Positions 8,256 to 16,540 are shown, counted from the stretch's first letter. The stretch: DNA of 64,000 nt from Flavobacterium sp. YJ01 (GCF_029320955.1 NZ_CP119757.1:4092001-4156000); one strand, 5' to 3'. Notes: generated from the letters alone by a model not told the origin. Numbers and translations: made by a program.

Positions 8256-8774
8256 TTAAGTTAATTGTTTTTCAAATGCTTTTCTTGCGGAGCCTCTTAA
8301 ATAGACTTCGCCACAAAAAGTATATTTCAATTTTTCTAAAATTTTAAGCATCGGGACATTATCAAAATTGGTGTCAACTTTTATGCTATAAATATTATTA
8401 TCTGTAGATAAACCTTCAATCTTTTCAAATAGCTTTGTTGCAATTCCTTTTCCTTTTGCTAGTTTTGAAACTGCGACGCGGTGTACAACAGTATAATCGC
8501 CATCAGTCAGCCATTTGCCTTCAATATCGTTGTAAGCAGGATCTTTGTCGAACATAATAGCAGCATAACACAAAATAGATTCATTTTCTGTTAGTACGTA
8601 ACCGCAACCATTTTCGATATCATTTTTAACAGTAAGTTCGTTCGGGTAACCATCTTGCCATTGTGTACTTCCGTCTAATCGTCTTTGTTCAATGGCATCT
8701 TGCAGGATTTCCCAAATTACTGGAACTTCAGAAATAACTGCTTTTCTTAATACGAGCTGTTCTTTAGAATTCAT
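8256..8774 (-). CDS. GNAT family N-acetyltransferase
   Basis: The 172-residue protein has the GNAT acetyl-CoA binding motif A: VHRVAVSKLAKGKGIATKLF, then a C-terminal SIKVDTNFDNVPMLKILEKLKY typical of the subfamily acting on amino acids or small molecules. The substrate is unknown. It starts 21 bases after the end of the second YeeE/YedE gene, so it may be the last gene of the sulfur transport operon, and a terminator follows it. Confidence 0.88.
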   Translation of the reverse strand: MNSKEQLVLRKAVISEVPVIWEILQDAIEQRRLDGSTQWQDGYPNELTVKNDIENGCGYVLTENESILCYAAIMFDKDPAYNDIEGKWLTDGDYTVVHRVAVSKLAKGKGIATKLFEKIEGLSTDNNIYSIKVDTNFDNVPMLKILEKLKYTFCGEVYLRGSARKAFEKQLT

Positions 8775-8795
8775 TTTTTTAATTTTTATAAAGAA

Positions 8796-9272
8796 TTAAT
8801 GGGGCAGTTTATCTTTTATCAAACCATAAACCCAAGTTCCGGCAATTGCACTTACAAGAGTAACTACAATAACAGTTGCGCCCGTACCAATTTGAGCAAA
8901 AAGCGGTCCTGGGCAAGCTCCAGTAATTGCCCAGCCGAAACCGAATAGCAATCCGCCGTAGATTTGTCCTTTATTGAAAGTCTTTGGTTGAATTTCGATT
9001 TTTTCGCCTTGCAAGGTTTTAATATTGAATTTTTTAATCAATTGCACAGATATTAGCCCAACTGCTACAGCGCAGCCAATTACGCCATACATATGAAATG
9101 ATTCCAGATTGAACATTTCCTGAATACGAAACCAACTAATGATTTCTGCTTTTACGAATACAATTCCGAAAAAGATTCCAACAATTAGATATTTAAGATT
9201 TCCTAATGCAGTTTCTTTTTTTTGGCTTGCGTTTATTCCTTCTCCGTCTATATTTTTATTTTCTAAATTCAT
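8796..9272 (-). CDS. YeeE/YedE-type transporter, second half
   Basis: The 158-residue membrane protein has about four transmembrane segments after a charged N-terminus. The segment FGFGWAITGACPGPLFAQIGTG carries the conserved cysteine-containing G-A-C-P-G-P motif of DUF6691/YeeE-like proteins, which move thiosulfate or related sulfur compounds. It is 10 bases downstream of the first-half gene (9283-9852). In the family, the two short proteins together correspond to one long YeeE. The neighbouring MBL-rhodanese gene supports a role in sulfane-sulfur uptake or export. Confidence 0.85.
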   Translation of the reverse strand: MNLENKNIDGEGINASQKKETALGNLKYLIVGIFFGIVFVKAEIISWFRIQEMFNLESFHMYGVIGCAVAVGLISVQLIKKFNIKTLQGEKIEIQPKTFNKGQIYGGLLFGFGWAITGACPGPLFAQIGTGATVIVVTLVSAIAGTWVYGLIKDKLPH

Positions 9273-9282
9273 TTTTCAAATT

Positions 9283-9852
9283 TTAAAGTGAAAGAATATA
9301 AGGTAAAATCAAAAGTGCCATTACAAAACCGCCAATCATAAAACAGATTGTTGCCACTAAAGAAGGCCATTGTAAATTTGATAATCCCATAATTGCATGT
9401 CCGCTTGTGCATCCGCCAGCGTAACGAGTTCCGAAACCAACTAAGAATCCGCCAACGACAATCATGATAAATCCACGAAGTGTTAATAAACTTTCCCAAG
9501 AAAATAACTGCGAAGGCACTAAACCTGTGTGATCTGTTATTCCGTAAGTGGCTAATTTCTCTGATAATTCAGGAGCAATTTCAACAGGATTTGGATTTGA
9601 TAAAAAATAAGCCGCAATAAAACCGCCTAGAAATATTCCTAAAACGAAGAATAAATTCCAGCTTTCTTTTTTCCAATCGTATTTAAAAAACGAAATATTT
9701 GCAGGAATACAAGCCGCACAAATATGACGAAGTGAAGAACTAATTCCGAAAGATTTATTTCCGATAATTAATAAAATTGGAACAGTTAATCCAATCAACG
9801 GACCAGCAACATACCAAGGCCAAGGTTCTCTCAAAATTTCTAGTAAATTCAT
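9283..9852 (-). CDS. YeeE/YedE-type transporter, first half
   Basis: The 189-residue protein has about five transmembrane segments. The conserved cysteine motif GFGTRYAGGCTSGHAIMG of YeeE/YedE sulfur transporters is at about residue 140, and a second Cys lies in HICAACIPANIS near residue 45. In thiosulfate channels of this family such cysteines relay the substrate. It lies downstream of the MBL-rhodanese gene, separated only by a repeat-rich spacer, and directly upstream of its partner. Confidence 0.88.
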   Translation of the reverse strand: MNLLEILREPWPWYVAGPLIGLTVPILLIIGNKSFGISSSLRHICAACIPANISFFKYDWKKESWNLFFVLGIFLGGFIAAYFLSNPNPVEIAPELSEKLATYGITDHTGLVPSQLFSWESLLTLRGFIMIVVGGFLVGFGTRYAGGCTSGHAIMGLSNLQWPSLVATICFMIGGFVMALLILPYILSL

Positions 9853-9858
9853 TTTTTT

Positions 9859-9950
9859 AGGTTCAAAGGTTCAAAGGTACAGAGGTTCAAAGGTAAAGAT
9901 TCAAAAGGAAAAACCTTTGTCCCTTTGAACCTTTGCCTCTCTGTACCTCA
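9859..9950. repeat. fold-back spacer of AAGGTTCAAAGG words
   Basis: The spacer between the MBL-rhodanese and YeeE genes is made of tandem GGTTCAAAGG/GGTACAGAGG words followed by their complements (CCCTTTGAACCTTTG), so it can form a long imperfect hairpin. On the minus strand it happens to contain TACCTTTG twice (9872-9879 and 9888-9895), each an exact TAnnTTTG match, so it might also supply a promoter for the YeeE pair. Confidence 0.6.
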
Positions 9951-9953
9951 AAT

Positions 9954-11369
9954 TTATTTTAATACTTTACTTTGACAAACAAAATCTGATTTTGGGATAT
10001 TTGTTTTTGAAATCGCTCCAAAACCGCCTTCAACTTCAGAGAAATTTCTGAAACCTCTTGCTTGAAGGATAGAAGCAGCAATCATACTTCTGTAACCGCC
10101 AGCGCAATGCAGATAAAAATGCTCATTCGGATTAATGTCTTTTACCCAGTCATTAATATAAGCCAAAGGTTTGCTGTAAGCATCTTCTATATGTTCTGCC
10201 TCGTATTCGGTTTCTTTACGAATGTCGATTATTTTGTCTTTTTGAATATCTACTTCATTAGCAAATTGCTCGGCTGTAATTCGGTTAACAGAATCAGTTT
10301 CGAAACCTGCTTTTTGCCAAGCTTCAAAACCGCCTTCTAAATGTCCGATAATGGTGTCAAAACCAACTCGACTTAAACGAGTTACAGTTTCTTCTTCCAT
10401 ACCAACGGTAGTAACCAAAATGATTGGTTGCTTTACATTAGCAATTAAAGTTCCAACCCAAGGAGCAAAATCGCCATTAATGCCAATATTAATAGATTGC
10501 GGAATAAATGCTTTGCTAAAATCAGCAGCACTTCTTGTATCTAAAATCAAAGCCCCAGTTTCTTCTGCAACAGCTTCAAATTCGGTAACATTTATGGCTT
10601 TCATTCCGTTGTGTAAAACAGTTTCGAAGCTTTCGTAACCTTGTTTGTTCATGGCAACATTCATGCTGAAATAGGCTGGAGGAGGTAATAATCCATCGGT
10701 AACCTCTTTAATGAATTCTTCTTCGGTCATATCTGCGCGAAGTGCATAATTGGTAGCTTTCTGGTTTCCAATTGTAGAAACGGTTTCTTTGCTCATGTTT
10801 TTTCCACAAGCACTTCCTGCACCGTGAGCAGGATAAACGATTACATCATCAGCCAAAGTCATGATTTTATCTCTTAAAGAGTGAAATAAAATTCCAGCCA
10901 ATTGATCTTGTGTCATTCCCGCTGCTTTTTGAGCTAAATCTGGACGACCGACATCTCCAATAAATAAAGTGTCTCCAGAGAAAATTGCGTGATCTTTTCC
11001 GTTTTCGTCAATTAGTAAAAAAGTAGTGCTTTCCATAGTATGTCCTGGAGTATGCAAAACTTTAATCGTTACTTTTCCAAGTTTAAATTCTTGTCCGTCT
11101 TTTGCAGAAATGCAGTCAAATTCGCAAGCCGCATTTGGTCCGTAAACTATTGGCGCTCCCGTTTCTTTGCTTAAATCGACGTGTCCAGAAACGAAATCAG
11201 CGTGAAAGTGCGTTTCAAAAATATATTTCAACTTTACTCCGTCACGTTCTAAACGATCTAAGTAAGGTTGCGTTTCTCTAAGCGGATCTATAATGGCCGC
11301 TTCGTCATTTGAGGTAATATAGTATGCACCTTGCGCAAGGCATCCGGTGTAAATTTGCTCTATTTTCAT
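9954..11369 (-). CDS. MBL-fold hydrolase fused to two rhodanese domains
   Basis: The 471-residue protein joins a metallo-beta-lactamase domain (about 1-250) to two rhodanese domains. Metal ligands appear in ETHFHADFVSGH (about 51-62), TPGHT and FSGDTLFIGDVGRPDLA; the GDVGRPDL signature is that of persulfide dioxygenases. The first rhodanese domain (about 255-345) lacks a cysteine in the active loop (LVTTVGMEEE) and is probably inactive. The second has HCAGGYRS with the catalytic Cys. It likely oxidises glutathione or other persulfides, as in ETHE1/CstB-type enzymes. The operator at 11426-11439 suggests control by the Crp/Fnr regulator at 17717. Confidence 0.9.
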   Translation of the reverse strand: MKIEQIYTGCLAQGAYYITSNDEAAIIDPLRETQPYLDRLERDGVKLKYIFETHFHADFVSGHVDLSKETGAPIVYGPNAACEFDCISAKDGQEFKLGKVTIKVLHTPGHTMESTTFLLIDENGKDHAIFSGDTLFIGDVGRPDLAQKAAGMTQDQLAGILFHSLRDKIMTLADDVIVYPAHGAGSACGKNMSKETVSTIGNQKATNYALRADMTEEEFIKEVTDGLLPPPAYFSMNVAMNKQGYESFETVLHNGMKAINVTEFEAVAEETGALILDTRSAADFSKAFIPQSINIGINGDFAPWVGTLIANVKQPIILVTTVGMEEETVTRLSRVGFDTIIGHLEGGFEAWQKAGFETDSVNRITAEQFANEVDIQKDKIIDIRKETEYEAEHIEDAYSKPLAYINDWVKDINPNEHFYLHCAGGYRSMIAASILQARGFRNFSEVEGGFGAISKTNIPKSDFVCQSKVLK

Positions 11370-11395
11370 GATAGATATTGTAAAATGATGGGTTA

Positions 11396-11439
11396 CAAAG
11401 GTAACTTTGTTTTTTAGAAAAATAGGTGACTTATGTTAC
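11396..11439 (-). promoter_or_regulatory. promoter and Crp-like site of the MBL-rhodanese gene
   Basis: On the minus strand TACCTTTG (11396-11403) matches the -7 consensus and sits inside the palindrome GTTACctttGTAAC. The plus-strand palindrome GTGACTTATGTTAC (11426-11439) is centred 36.5 bp upstream of the end of the -7 box, about -41 from the inferred start. That is where class II Crp/Fnr activators bind. The upstream region of the TauE gene has the same site at the same distance. Confidence 0.7.
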
Positions 11440-11507
11440 AGAAATTAGGTTTTTGTGTAAAAAAATGTGGAGTTTGCCATATTCGATTGAGATAAATTAA
11501 TTTAAAG

Positions 11508-11538
11508 TTGAGCAATTACGCTTTAAGCTTTAATTTTG
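11508..11538 (+). promoter_or_regulatory. promoter of the HD-domain gene
   Basis: TTG at 11508-11510, 20 bases of spacer and TAATTTTG at 11531-11538 match the Bacteroidota -33/-7 consensus. The inferred transcription start near 11545 lies after the first in-frame ATG (11542), which supports the ATG at 11575 as the real start codon. Confidence 0.75.
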
Positions 11539-11574
11539 CATATGACTAATGTCATTTCAAAAAATAAAAAAAAA

Positions 11575-12165
11575 ATGAACACGAAAGACTTATTAGATCA
11601 AATTGCTTTTATAAAAGAAATTGATAAGGTAAAATACATTCAGCGCAAAACGAAATTGTTTAACAGCGACCGATGCGAAAATGACGCAGAACACAGCTGG
11701 CATTTGGCATTAATGGCGATTGTTTTGGCAGAACATTCAAACGAACCGATTGATGTTTTGAAAGTTGTAAAAATGGTTTTGATTCATGATATCGTAGAAA
11801 TTGATGCAGGCGATGTTTTTATTTATGATACTGTAAAAAGCCATGACAATACGGATGAAGAGCGATTGGCAGCAAACAGAATTTTCGGTCTTTTGCCTAA
11901 AAATCAAGCGGATGAATTAATTTCAATTTGGGAAGAATTTGAAGCTGGAGAAACCAACGAAGCCAAATTTGCCAGATCGATGGACAGATTAGAGCCTTTG
12001 TTACAAAATACTTCTAACAACGGCGGAACTTGGAAAGAATTTGGAGTGAATTACGATAAGGTATACGAAAAGAAAAGTGTCATTAAAAATGGTTCAACTT
12101 CTTTATGGAGTTATGCCGAAGGTTTGATTAATGAGAGTGTTGAAAAGGGGATTTTGAAGAAATAA
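11575..12165 (+). CDS. HD-domain phosphohydrolase (YfbR/HDDC2-like)
   Basis: This 196-residue HD-superfamily protein has SDRCENDAEHSWHLALMAIVLAEH near residue 35 (first His, then the conserved E-H-S-W-H cluster), LIHDIVEIDAGD (metal-binding HD) and SMDRLEPLLQN (C-terminal Asp). These match the 5'-deoxynucleotidase YfbR/HDDC2 group, which dephosphorylate deoxynucleoside monophosphates; the exact substrate is inferred. The start at 11575 was chosen because the promoter's inferred transcription start falls after the earlier candidate codons. Confidence 0.87.
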   Translation: MNTKDLLDQIAFIKEIDKVKYIQRKTKLFNSDRCENDAEHSWHLALMAIVLAEHSNEPIDVLKVVKMVLIHDIVEIDAGDVFIYDTVKSHDNTDEERLAANRIFGLLPKNQADELISIWEEFEAGETNEAKFARSMDRLEPLLQNTSNNGGTWKEFGVNYDKVYEKKSVIKNGSTSLWSYAEGLINESVEKGILKK

Positions 12166-12189
12166 TCAAAACAATCACGTAATCAAAAT

Positions 12190-12270
12190 CAAACATAGCC
12201 TGCGGTTTCAACCGCAGGAACTCATGCATAATCACGATACGTTTCCCGCGGTTGAAACCGCGGGCTATGT
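12190..12270. repeat. REP-like palindromic pair
   Basis: Two GC-rich palindromes, GCGGTTTCAACCGC and GCGGTTGAAACCGC, are bracketed by ATAGCC and GGCTAT, so the whole unit is an inverted pair about 80 bp long. Its composition contrasts with the AT-rich surroundings. This is the form of REP/BIME elements moved by RAYT-type transposases; no such transposase gene is in the window. Confidence 0.7.
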
Positions 12271-12297
12271 TTCATACGAATATCTATACACAATATT

Positions 12298-12402
12298 GTC
12301 ATTCCGAGGAACGAGGAATCTCCGCAAGAAACTCGACAACGATTGGCAACTTTTCTGTGCGGAGCTACTTGCGGAGATTTCTCCTTCGTCGAAATGACAA
12401 AC
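12298..12402. repeat. REP-like inverted repeat
   Basis: The outer arms TTGTCATTCCGAGGAACGAG and the complement of CTTCGTCGAAATGACAA, with inner GGAATCTCCGCAAG/CTTGCGGAGATTTC arms, form a long imperfect hairpin. It lies next to another palindromic unit (12190-12270) in the spacer before cydA. It is non-coding and probably a dispersed genomic repeat. Confidence 0.7.
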
Positions 12403-12517
12403 TGTACGGAACTGTAAAAATAACAAGTGTCATTTCTACCCTTTAAATTGTTGAAAAGTTTAACAAATATCAAGCGATAAACTTTTTTTAAAGAACGTTA
12501 ATTCGGGTTCTAATGGT

Positions 12518-12525
12518 TAAATTTG
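12518..12525 (+). promoter_or_regulatory. cydA -7 box
   Basis: TAAATTTG matches TAnnTTTG and lies 27 bases before the ATG at 12553. No clear -33 TTG is seen. It supports starting CydA at 12553 instead of the in-frame TTG at 12523, which overlaps this box. Confidence 0.6.
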
Positions 12526-12552
12526 TGGAACTTCATAAACAAATTACCACTT

Positions 12553-13899
12553 ATGGAAGAAATGCTCTTTTATGATCGAATGCAATTCGCCTTCACCATT
12601 ACTTTTCATTATCTTTTTCCACAACTTACAATGGGGCTTTCGCTGATCATTGTTTATTTTAAATGGAAATTTCTCAAAACTAAAGACGAAACATACAATC
12701 ACGCCACCCATTTTTGGATGAAGATCTTCGCTCTCAATTTTGCAATGGGAGTTGTAACCGGAATTCCGATGGAGTTTCAATTCGGAACCAATTGGGCAAA
12801 GTTCTCTGAATTAACTGGCGGAATCATTGGGCAGACGCTCGCCATGGAAGGAATGTTTTCTTTCTTTCTCGAATCGTCTTTCTTAGGAATATTTTTGTTT
12901 GGAGAAAAACTTCTTGGTCATAAATGGCATTTTGTAACCGGATTGTTAATTATGATTGGTTCTTGGGCCAGCGGATTTTTAATCATTGCAACACATTCAT
13001 GGATGCAGAATCCTGTTGGTTATGAAATCTTAGAAAACGGAAAATTTGTACTGACTAATTTTCAAGCTTTATTTTTAAATCCGTGGCTTTGGCCTTCATA
13101 TCTGCATAATCAAGCAGCTTCTTTGGTAACAAGTTCTTTTGTCGTTGCCGGAATTGGAGCTTTTTATATTTTAAGCAAAAAGAATGTTTCTTTTGGAAAA
13201 TTGTTTCTTAAGACAGGCGTAATTTTCGGATTGATTTCAAGTGTTGTAGTTGCCGTTCCAACGGGAGATTTAGCAGCTAAAAACGTTGTGAAATATCAGC
13301 CAGTGACTTTTGCTGCAATGGAAGGGATTTTTCATACCGAAAAGAAAGGTTCAGAGATTGTCTTAATCGGTCAGCCCGACGTAAAAGACAAAAAACTAGA
13401 TAATAAAATCGCTGTTCCAAATATTCTAAGTTTCTTGACTTACGGAAACTGGGATCAGGAAATAAAAGGTTTAGATCAGTTTGAAGAAGATCTTCATCCG
13501 ACTAATATTTCAGGATTGTATTATGCCTATCATATTATGGTCGGACTTGGAACCGTTTTTATTGGCTTAATGGCGCTTTCTCTTTTTCAACTAATTAGAG
13601 GGAAATTATTCGAAACAAAATGGCTTTTATGGTCATTAATGTTCATGATGCCATTTCCGTATATTGCCAACACAACGGGCTGGTACACGGCAGAATTAGG
13701 AAGACAGCCTTGGTTGGTTTATAATTTATTAAGAACTTCTGCTGGAGCTTCGCCAACAGTTTCTTCAGGAAATACCTTATTTACATTGTTAGGTTTTATT
13801 GGTTTATACCTTTTACTGGGAATGTTGTTTTTACTTTTAGTTGGAAAAATTATCAATAAAGGACCGCACAATGTGGAACTTTCAACAGAAAAAATATAA
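12553..13899 (+). CDS. cydA: cytochrome bd ubiquinol oxidase subunit I
   Basis: This 448-residue membrane subunit carries the haems of the bd-type quinol oxidase. With the ATG at 12553 the haem ligand His falls at residue 19 (TITFHYLFP), as in E. coli. The proton-path glutamates are in AMEGMFSFFLES, the haem b ligands in SYLHNQAAS and YHIMVGLG, and the GWYTAELGRQPW motif is present. It is about 75 residues shorter than E. coli CydA, mostly in the Q-loop, as in short-Q-loop enzymes. Starting at the upstream TTG would overlap the -7 box. It is followed 2 bases later by cydB. Confidence 0.96.
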   Translation: MEEMLFYDRMQFAFTITFHYLFPQLTMGLSLIIVYFKWKFLKTKDETYNHATHFWMKIFALNFAMGVVTGIPMEFQFGTNWAKFSELTGGIIGQTLAMEGMFSFFLESSFLGIFLFGEKLLGHKWHFVTGLLIMIGSWASGFLIIATHSWMQNPVGYEILENGKFVLTNFQALFLNPWLWPSYLHNQAASLVTSSFVVAGIGAFYILSKKNVSFGKLFLKTGVIFGLISSVVVAVPTGDLAAKNVVKYQPVTFAAMEGIFHTEKKGSEIVLIGQPDVKDKKLDNKIAVPNILSFLTYGNWDQEIKGLDQFEEDLHPTNISGLYYAYHIMVGLGTVFIGLMALSLFQLIRGKLFETKWLLWSLMFMMPFPYIANTTGWYTAELGRQPWLVYNLLRTSAGASPTVSSGNTLFTLLGFIGLYLLLGMLFLLLVGKIINKGPHNVELSTEKI

Positions 13900-13901
13900 A
13901 G

Positions 13902-14978
13902 ATGGAATTTTTTTGGTACGTAGTTTTAATGGGAATTCTAGCGGTTTATCTGGTTTTAGACGGCTACGATTTTGGTGCAGGAATTATTCATTTATTTTTT
14001 GCAGATACAGAAAAAGATAAAAAAGCAATTACTAGCGCTATTGGTCCGTTTTGGGATGCCAATGAAGTTTGGCTGATTGCGGCTGGCGGAGTTTTATTTT
14101 TCGCTTTTCCAACTTTATATGCTTCTTCTTTTAGCGGATTTTATTTGCCTTTGATTATGATTTTATGGCTTTTGATTTTTCGTGCGATCGGATTGGAAAT
14201 GCGTGGGCAAGTGCACAATCAGATGTGGGAAAGTATTTGGGATAAAGCTTTCGGAATCGCAAGTTTGCTTTTGGCTTTGTTTTTCGGAATTGCTCTCGGA
14301 AATATTGTTCGTGGTGTAAATCTCGGAATGGTTCAAAACGGAGTTTCTACGCAAGAACCGCATTTTTTCTTTTTGCCTTTATGGAATCCGACTTTTAGTC
14401 CGCAAGCAAATGAATTGGGAATTATCGATTGGTTTACACTTTTCTTAGGAATTGTAAGTGTTGTGGCTTTGACTATTCACGGCGCAAACTGGATTATTTA
14501 TAAAACGAATTCAGCTTTGAATCCGAAATTGAAAAAAGTTGTTTTTGCCTTGAATATTGTTTTGCTGGTTTTAGTTTGTATTTCGTTGCAGATTTGGCAT
14601 TTTATTGAACCAAAACCATTTCACAATTTTGTTGAAAATCCTATTTTATGGTTTTTTCCGTTAATGACTTTTGTTGGAATTTTAGGTTTGTTTAAAGTAC
14701 GTTCGTTTAAAAAAGATGGTCATGGATTTGTGTTTTCAACTTTGTTTTTATTGGGAGGATTTGCTTCAACAGCAGTTTCGATTTTTCCAAATGTTTTGCC
14801 TTCAACCAATAAAGTGAATCCGTCATTAACGATTTACAACACCGCCGCTCACGAATACGGATTGAACGCTGGATTAAGCTGGTTTTTTATCGCTTTATTT
14901 CTGGTTATTATTTATTTTATTATTCAATATCGTGTTTTTAGCGGAAAAATGGATGATATTGGATATGGCGAACATTGA
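13902..14978 (+). CDS. cydB: cytochrome bd ubiquinol oxidase subunit II
   Basis: The 358-residue multi-pass subunit II begins with the family pattern LVLDGYDFGAGI, followed by GPFWDANEVWLIAAGG (conserved W-D-A-N-E-V-W-L) near residue 50 and RAIGLEMRGQ near residue 90. It pairs with CydA to give the high-affinity terminal oxidase used at low oxygen. The ATG is 2 bases after the cydA stop, so the genes are co-translated. No cydX-like small gene follows; the next 500 bases are repeats and a structured element. Confidence 0.96.
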   Translation: MEFFWYVVLMGILAVYLVLDGYDFGAGIIHLFFADTEKDKKAITSAIGPFWDANEVWLIAAGGVLFFAFPTLYASSFSGFYLPLIMILWLLIFRAIGLEMRGQVHNQMWESIWDKAFGIASLLLALFFGIALGNIVRGVNLGMVQNGVSTQEPHFFFLPLWNPTFSPQANELGIIDWFTLFLGIVSVVALTIHGANWIIYKTNSALNPKLKKVVFALNIVLLVLVCISLQIWHFIEPKPFHNFVENPILWFFPLMTFVGILGLFKVRSFKKDGHGFVFSTLFLLGGFASTAVSIFPNVLPSTNKVNPSLTIYNTAAHEYGLNAGLSWFFIALFLVIIYFIIQYRVFSGKMDDIGYGEH

Positions 14979-15056
14979 TTTTTTTCGTTGACACGACTCG
15001 AGCAATAGCGGACATACTAAGCAATTGTACGAATTAATATTTTATTCAAACAATAT

Positions 15057-15171
15057 GAATTGCCTCCAGCTTTAACTGGAGGTTTTTTATTTGATTTTCA
15101 AAAGGCTTTAGCCAAATTATAAGTTTATTTATATAAATTTGCTCACTTCCAGTTAGAACTGGAGGAAATTC
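15057..15171. repeat. REP-like inverted repeat after cydB
   Basis: The outer arms GAATTGCCTCCAG (15057-15069) and CTGGAGGAAATTC (15159-15171) are inverted copies, and each end has its own local hairpin (CCAG...CTGG). The centre carries AAAAGGCTTTAGCC. The unit looks like a dispersed palindromic element of the REP type that also serves as the cydAB terminator. Confidence 0.65.
15063..15088 (+). terminator. intrinsic terminator of cydAB
   Basis: CCTCCAG pairs with CTGGAGG (six-base loop) followed by six T. It is also the left arm of the repeat at 15057-15171. Confidence 0.75.
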
Positions 15172-15209
15172 ATTGAAATTAAGAAAAAAGGTTACTTCGT
15201 ATCAGATTC

Positions 15210-15315
15210 GCGTTAGGGATAGAAGCGGTATCTCCCGATTTAGAAAAACAGGCTTTTTAGCCGTAGTTTTTGTTAATCGGGAATTTAGCGGATAGCCCGG
15301 CCGTAGGAAACGCCC
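15210..15315 (+). ncRNA. candidate structured RNA or conserved intergenic element
   Basis: Nested complementary segments give a three-part fold: GCGTT (15210-15214) with AACGC (15309-15313), GGG (15216-15218) with CCC (15296-15298), and an inner hairpin CCCGATT (15234-15240) with AATCGGG (15275-15281) that holds GGC/GCC at its tip. The unpaired flanks AGAAGCGG and TAGCGGATAGCCC are strikingly GC-rich for this genome. From memory, similar GCGTTAGGGAT...GCGGATAGCCC blocks recur in Bacteroidota intergenic regions, but I cannot name an RNA family. No long reading frame fits. Confidence 0.45.
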
Positions 15316-15521
15316 AAAAAATATCCTAAATAAGGAAACTTTATAAGCGTAATTGTTTATTAAAGATTTAATTACAACCAATAGTTATATTCTATAATTT
15401 TTATTGTAAGAAAAAAAATAAGTTAATGCTTAATATTGCGTATCTAAGAATTTTTCCCCCTAAAGAATTTTTAGATATTGATTTTTACTAAAAGCTTAAA
15501 TCTTTTTTACCTACAAATTAT

Positions 15522-15926
15522 ATGCCCTTAACTATTTTACCCAACAAGATTAGATTTTCTTATAAATCTAAAAATTGGCAGTACGATTTTGACGAAATTA
15601 AAGAAATTGGACTGCTCAAAAAAAGAAAAAAATATTTTCTTGAAAATGCCGCTTTTGCTGTCGTAACAGCGGTAACTTATTATTGTATGATATTTTCTGA
15701 TATAATGGATTTATATTATATCATTCCGGCGCTTTTATGCTACACGCTTATCATAACTGTTAGATTTAGTGATCCGACAGAATTTGTGTATTTCATTTTT
15801 GTGAAAGATATTTATCACAAAGAAATAAAAACTAAAATTGAATCAAAAGATCGCGCTTTGGTTGGAAAACAAATAGAATACTATTTAGACCTTCAGTTCG
15901 AAAGAAATATTCAAAAAACAGCTTAA
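15522..15926 (+). CDS. hypothetical membrane protein
   Basis: The 134-residue product is not recognised. The N-terminal 45 residues are hydrophilic (IRFSYKSKNWQYDFDEIKEIG) and resemble a PH-like beta segment. Two hydrophobic segments follow (about 47-62 and 68-84), then a charged C-terminal region. The ATG at 15522 is the only good start. A very short membrane ORF follows 10 bases later. Confidence 0.6.
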   Translation: MPLTILPNKIRFSYKSKNWQYDFDEIKEIGLLKKRKKYFLENAAFAVVTAVTYYCMIFSDIMDLYYIIPALLCYTLIITVRFSDPTEFVYFIFVKDIYHKEIKTKIESKDRALVGKQIEYYLDLQFERNIQKTA

Positions 15927-15936
15927 ATTAAATAGA

Positions 15937-16038
15937 ATGTTTGTATTTGATATTTCCCATTATGATTTAGTAGTCATAATGGTAGCTTTGATTTATGGTT
16001 ATTTTATAACCAAAAGAAAAAAATTAACGAAACGCTAA
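15937..16038 (+). CDS. possible 33-residue single-span membrane protein
   Basis: The reading frame from ATG 15937 to TAA 16038 encodes MFVFDISHYDLVVIMVALI and a further 14 residues: one hydrophobic span followed by a basic tail (KRKKLTKR). It starts 10 bases after the 134-residue membrane gene, so it could be co-expressed. The size makes chance a real possibility. Confidence 0.35.
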   Translation: MFVFDISHYDLVVIMVALIYGYFITKRKKLTKR

Positions 16039-16153
16039 GTCATATATTGTAATTTATGAAGTAGCTTTAGAATACCAAAAATATGTATAGTTATGCTATT
16101 AATGAGTTTAGTAGCGGGCTGTTTTGACTATACGGACCCCAAATATCGAAATT

Positions 16154-16540
16154 ATGGCCGCAACGATTAAAAACAAAATAAAAAATATTAGAGAGTTAAA
16201 AAATTACACTCAAGAGTATATGGCAGAAAGATTAGGCGTAACGCAGGCAGGTTACAGCAAAATTGAAAAAGGAAAAACTTCTCTGAGTTATGAAAAGCTG
16301 GTTGAAATTGGAAGAATTTTAGATGTCAGCGTAGAAGATATTATTAGTTTTGATTACGATAAATACTTTAATAATTTCAATAAGATAACAGGAAATAATA
16401 ACGGAAGTATTTTAATTAACGCAGATAATTCATCGGCATTAAAAGAGCTTTACGAAGACAAAATACAGTTGTTAGAAAAACTTCTCAATATCACCGAAAA
16501 CGAATTAGAGCGCTATAAAGATAAGTTTGGAGAAATTTAG
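16154..16540 (+). CDS. XRE-family helix-turn-helix regulator
   Basis: The 128-residue protein has an N-terminal Cro/CI-type HTH (IKNIRELKNYTQEYMAERLG, then VTQAGYSKIEKGKTSLSYEKL) at about residues 5-65. After a linker, a C-terminal amphipathic coiled coil (LKELYEDKIQLLEKLLNITE) probably dimerises. ATG 16154 is preferred over the in-frame TTG ten codons earlier because the HTH follows it at the usual distance. Target genes are unknown; neighbours on the same strand are two small hypothetical membrane genes. Confidence 0.85.
   Translation: MAATIKNKIKNIRELKNYTQEYMAERLGVTQAGYSKIEKGKTSLSYEKLVEIGRILDVSVEDIISFDYDKYFNNFNKITGNNNGSILINADNSSALKELYEDKIQLLEKLLNITENELERYKDKFGEI

Noticed and set aside
12222..12473. 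Overlapping open frames on both strands between the HD gene and cydA
   Set aside because: They are translations of REP-like palindromes, which are GC-rich and so free of stop codons.
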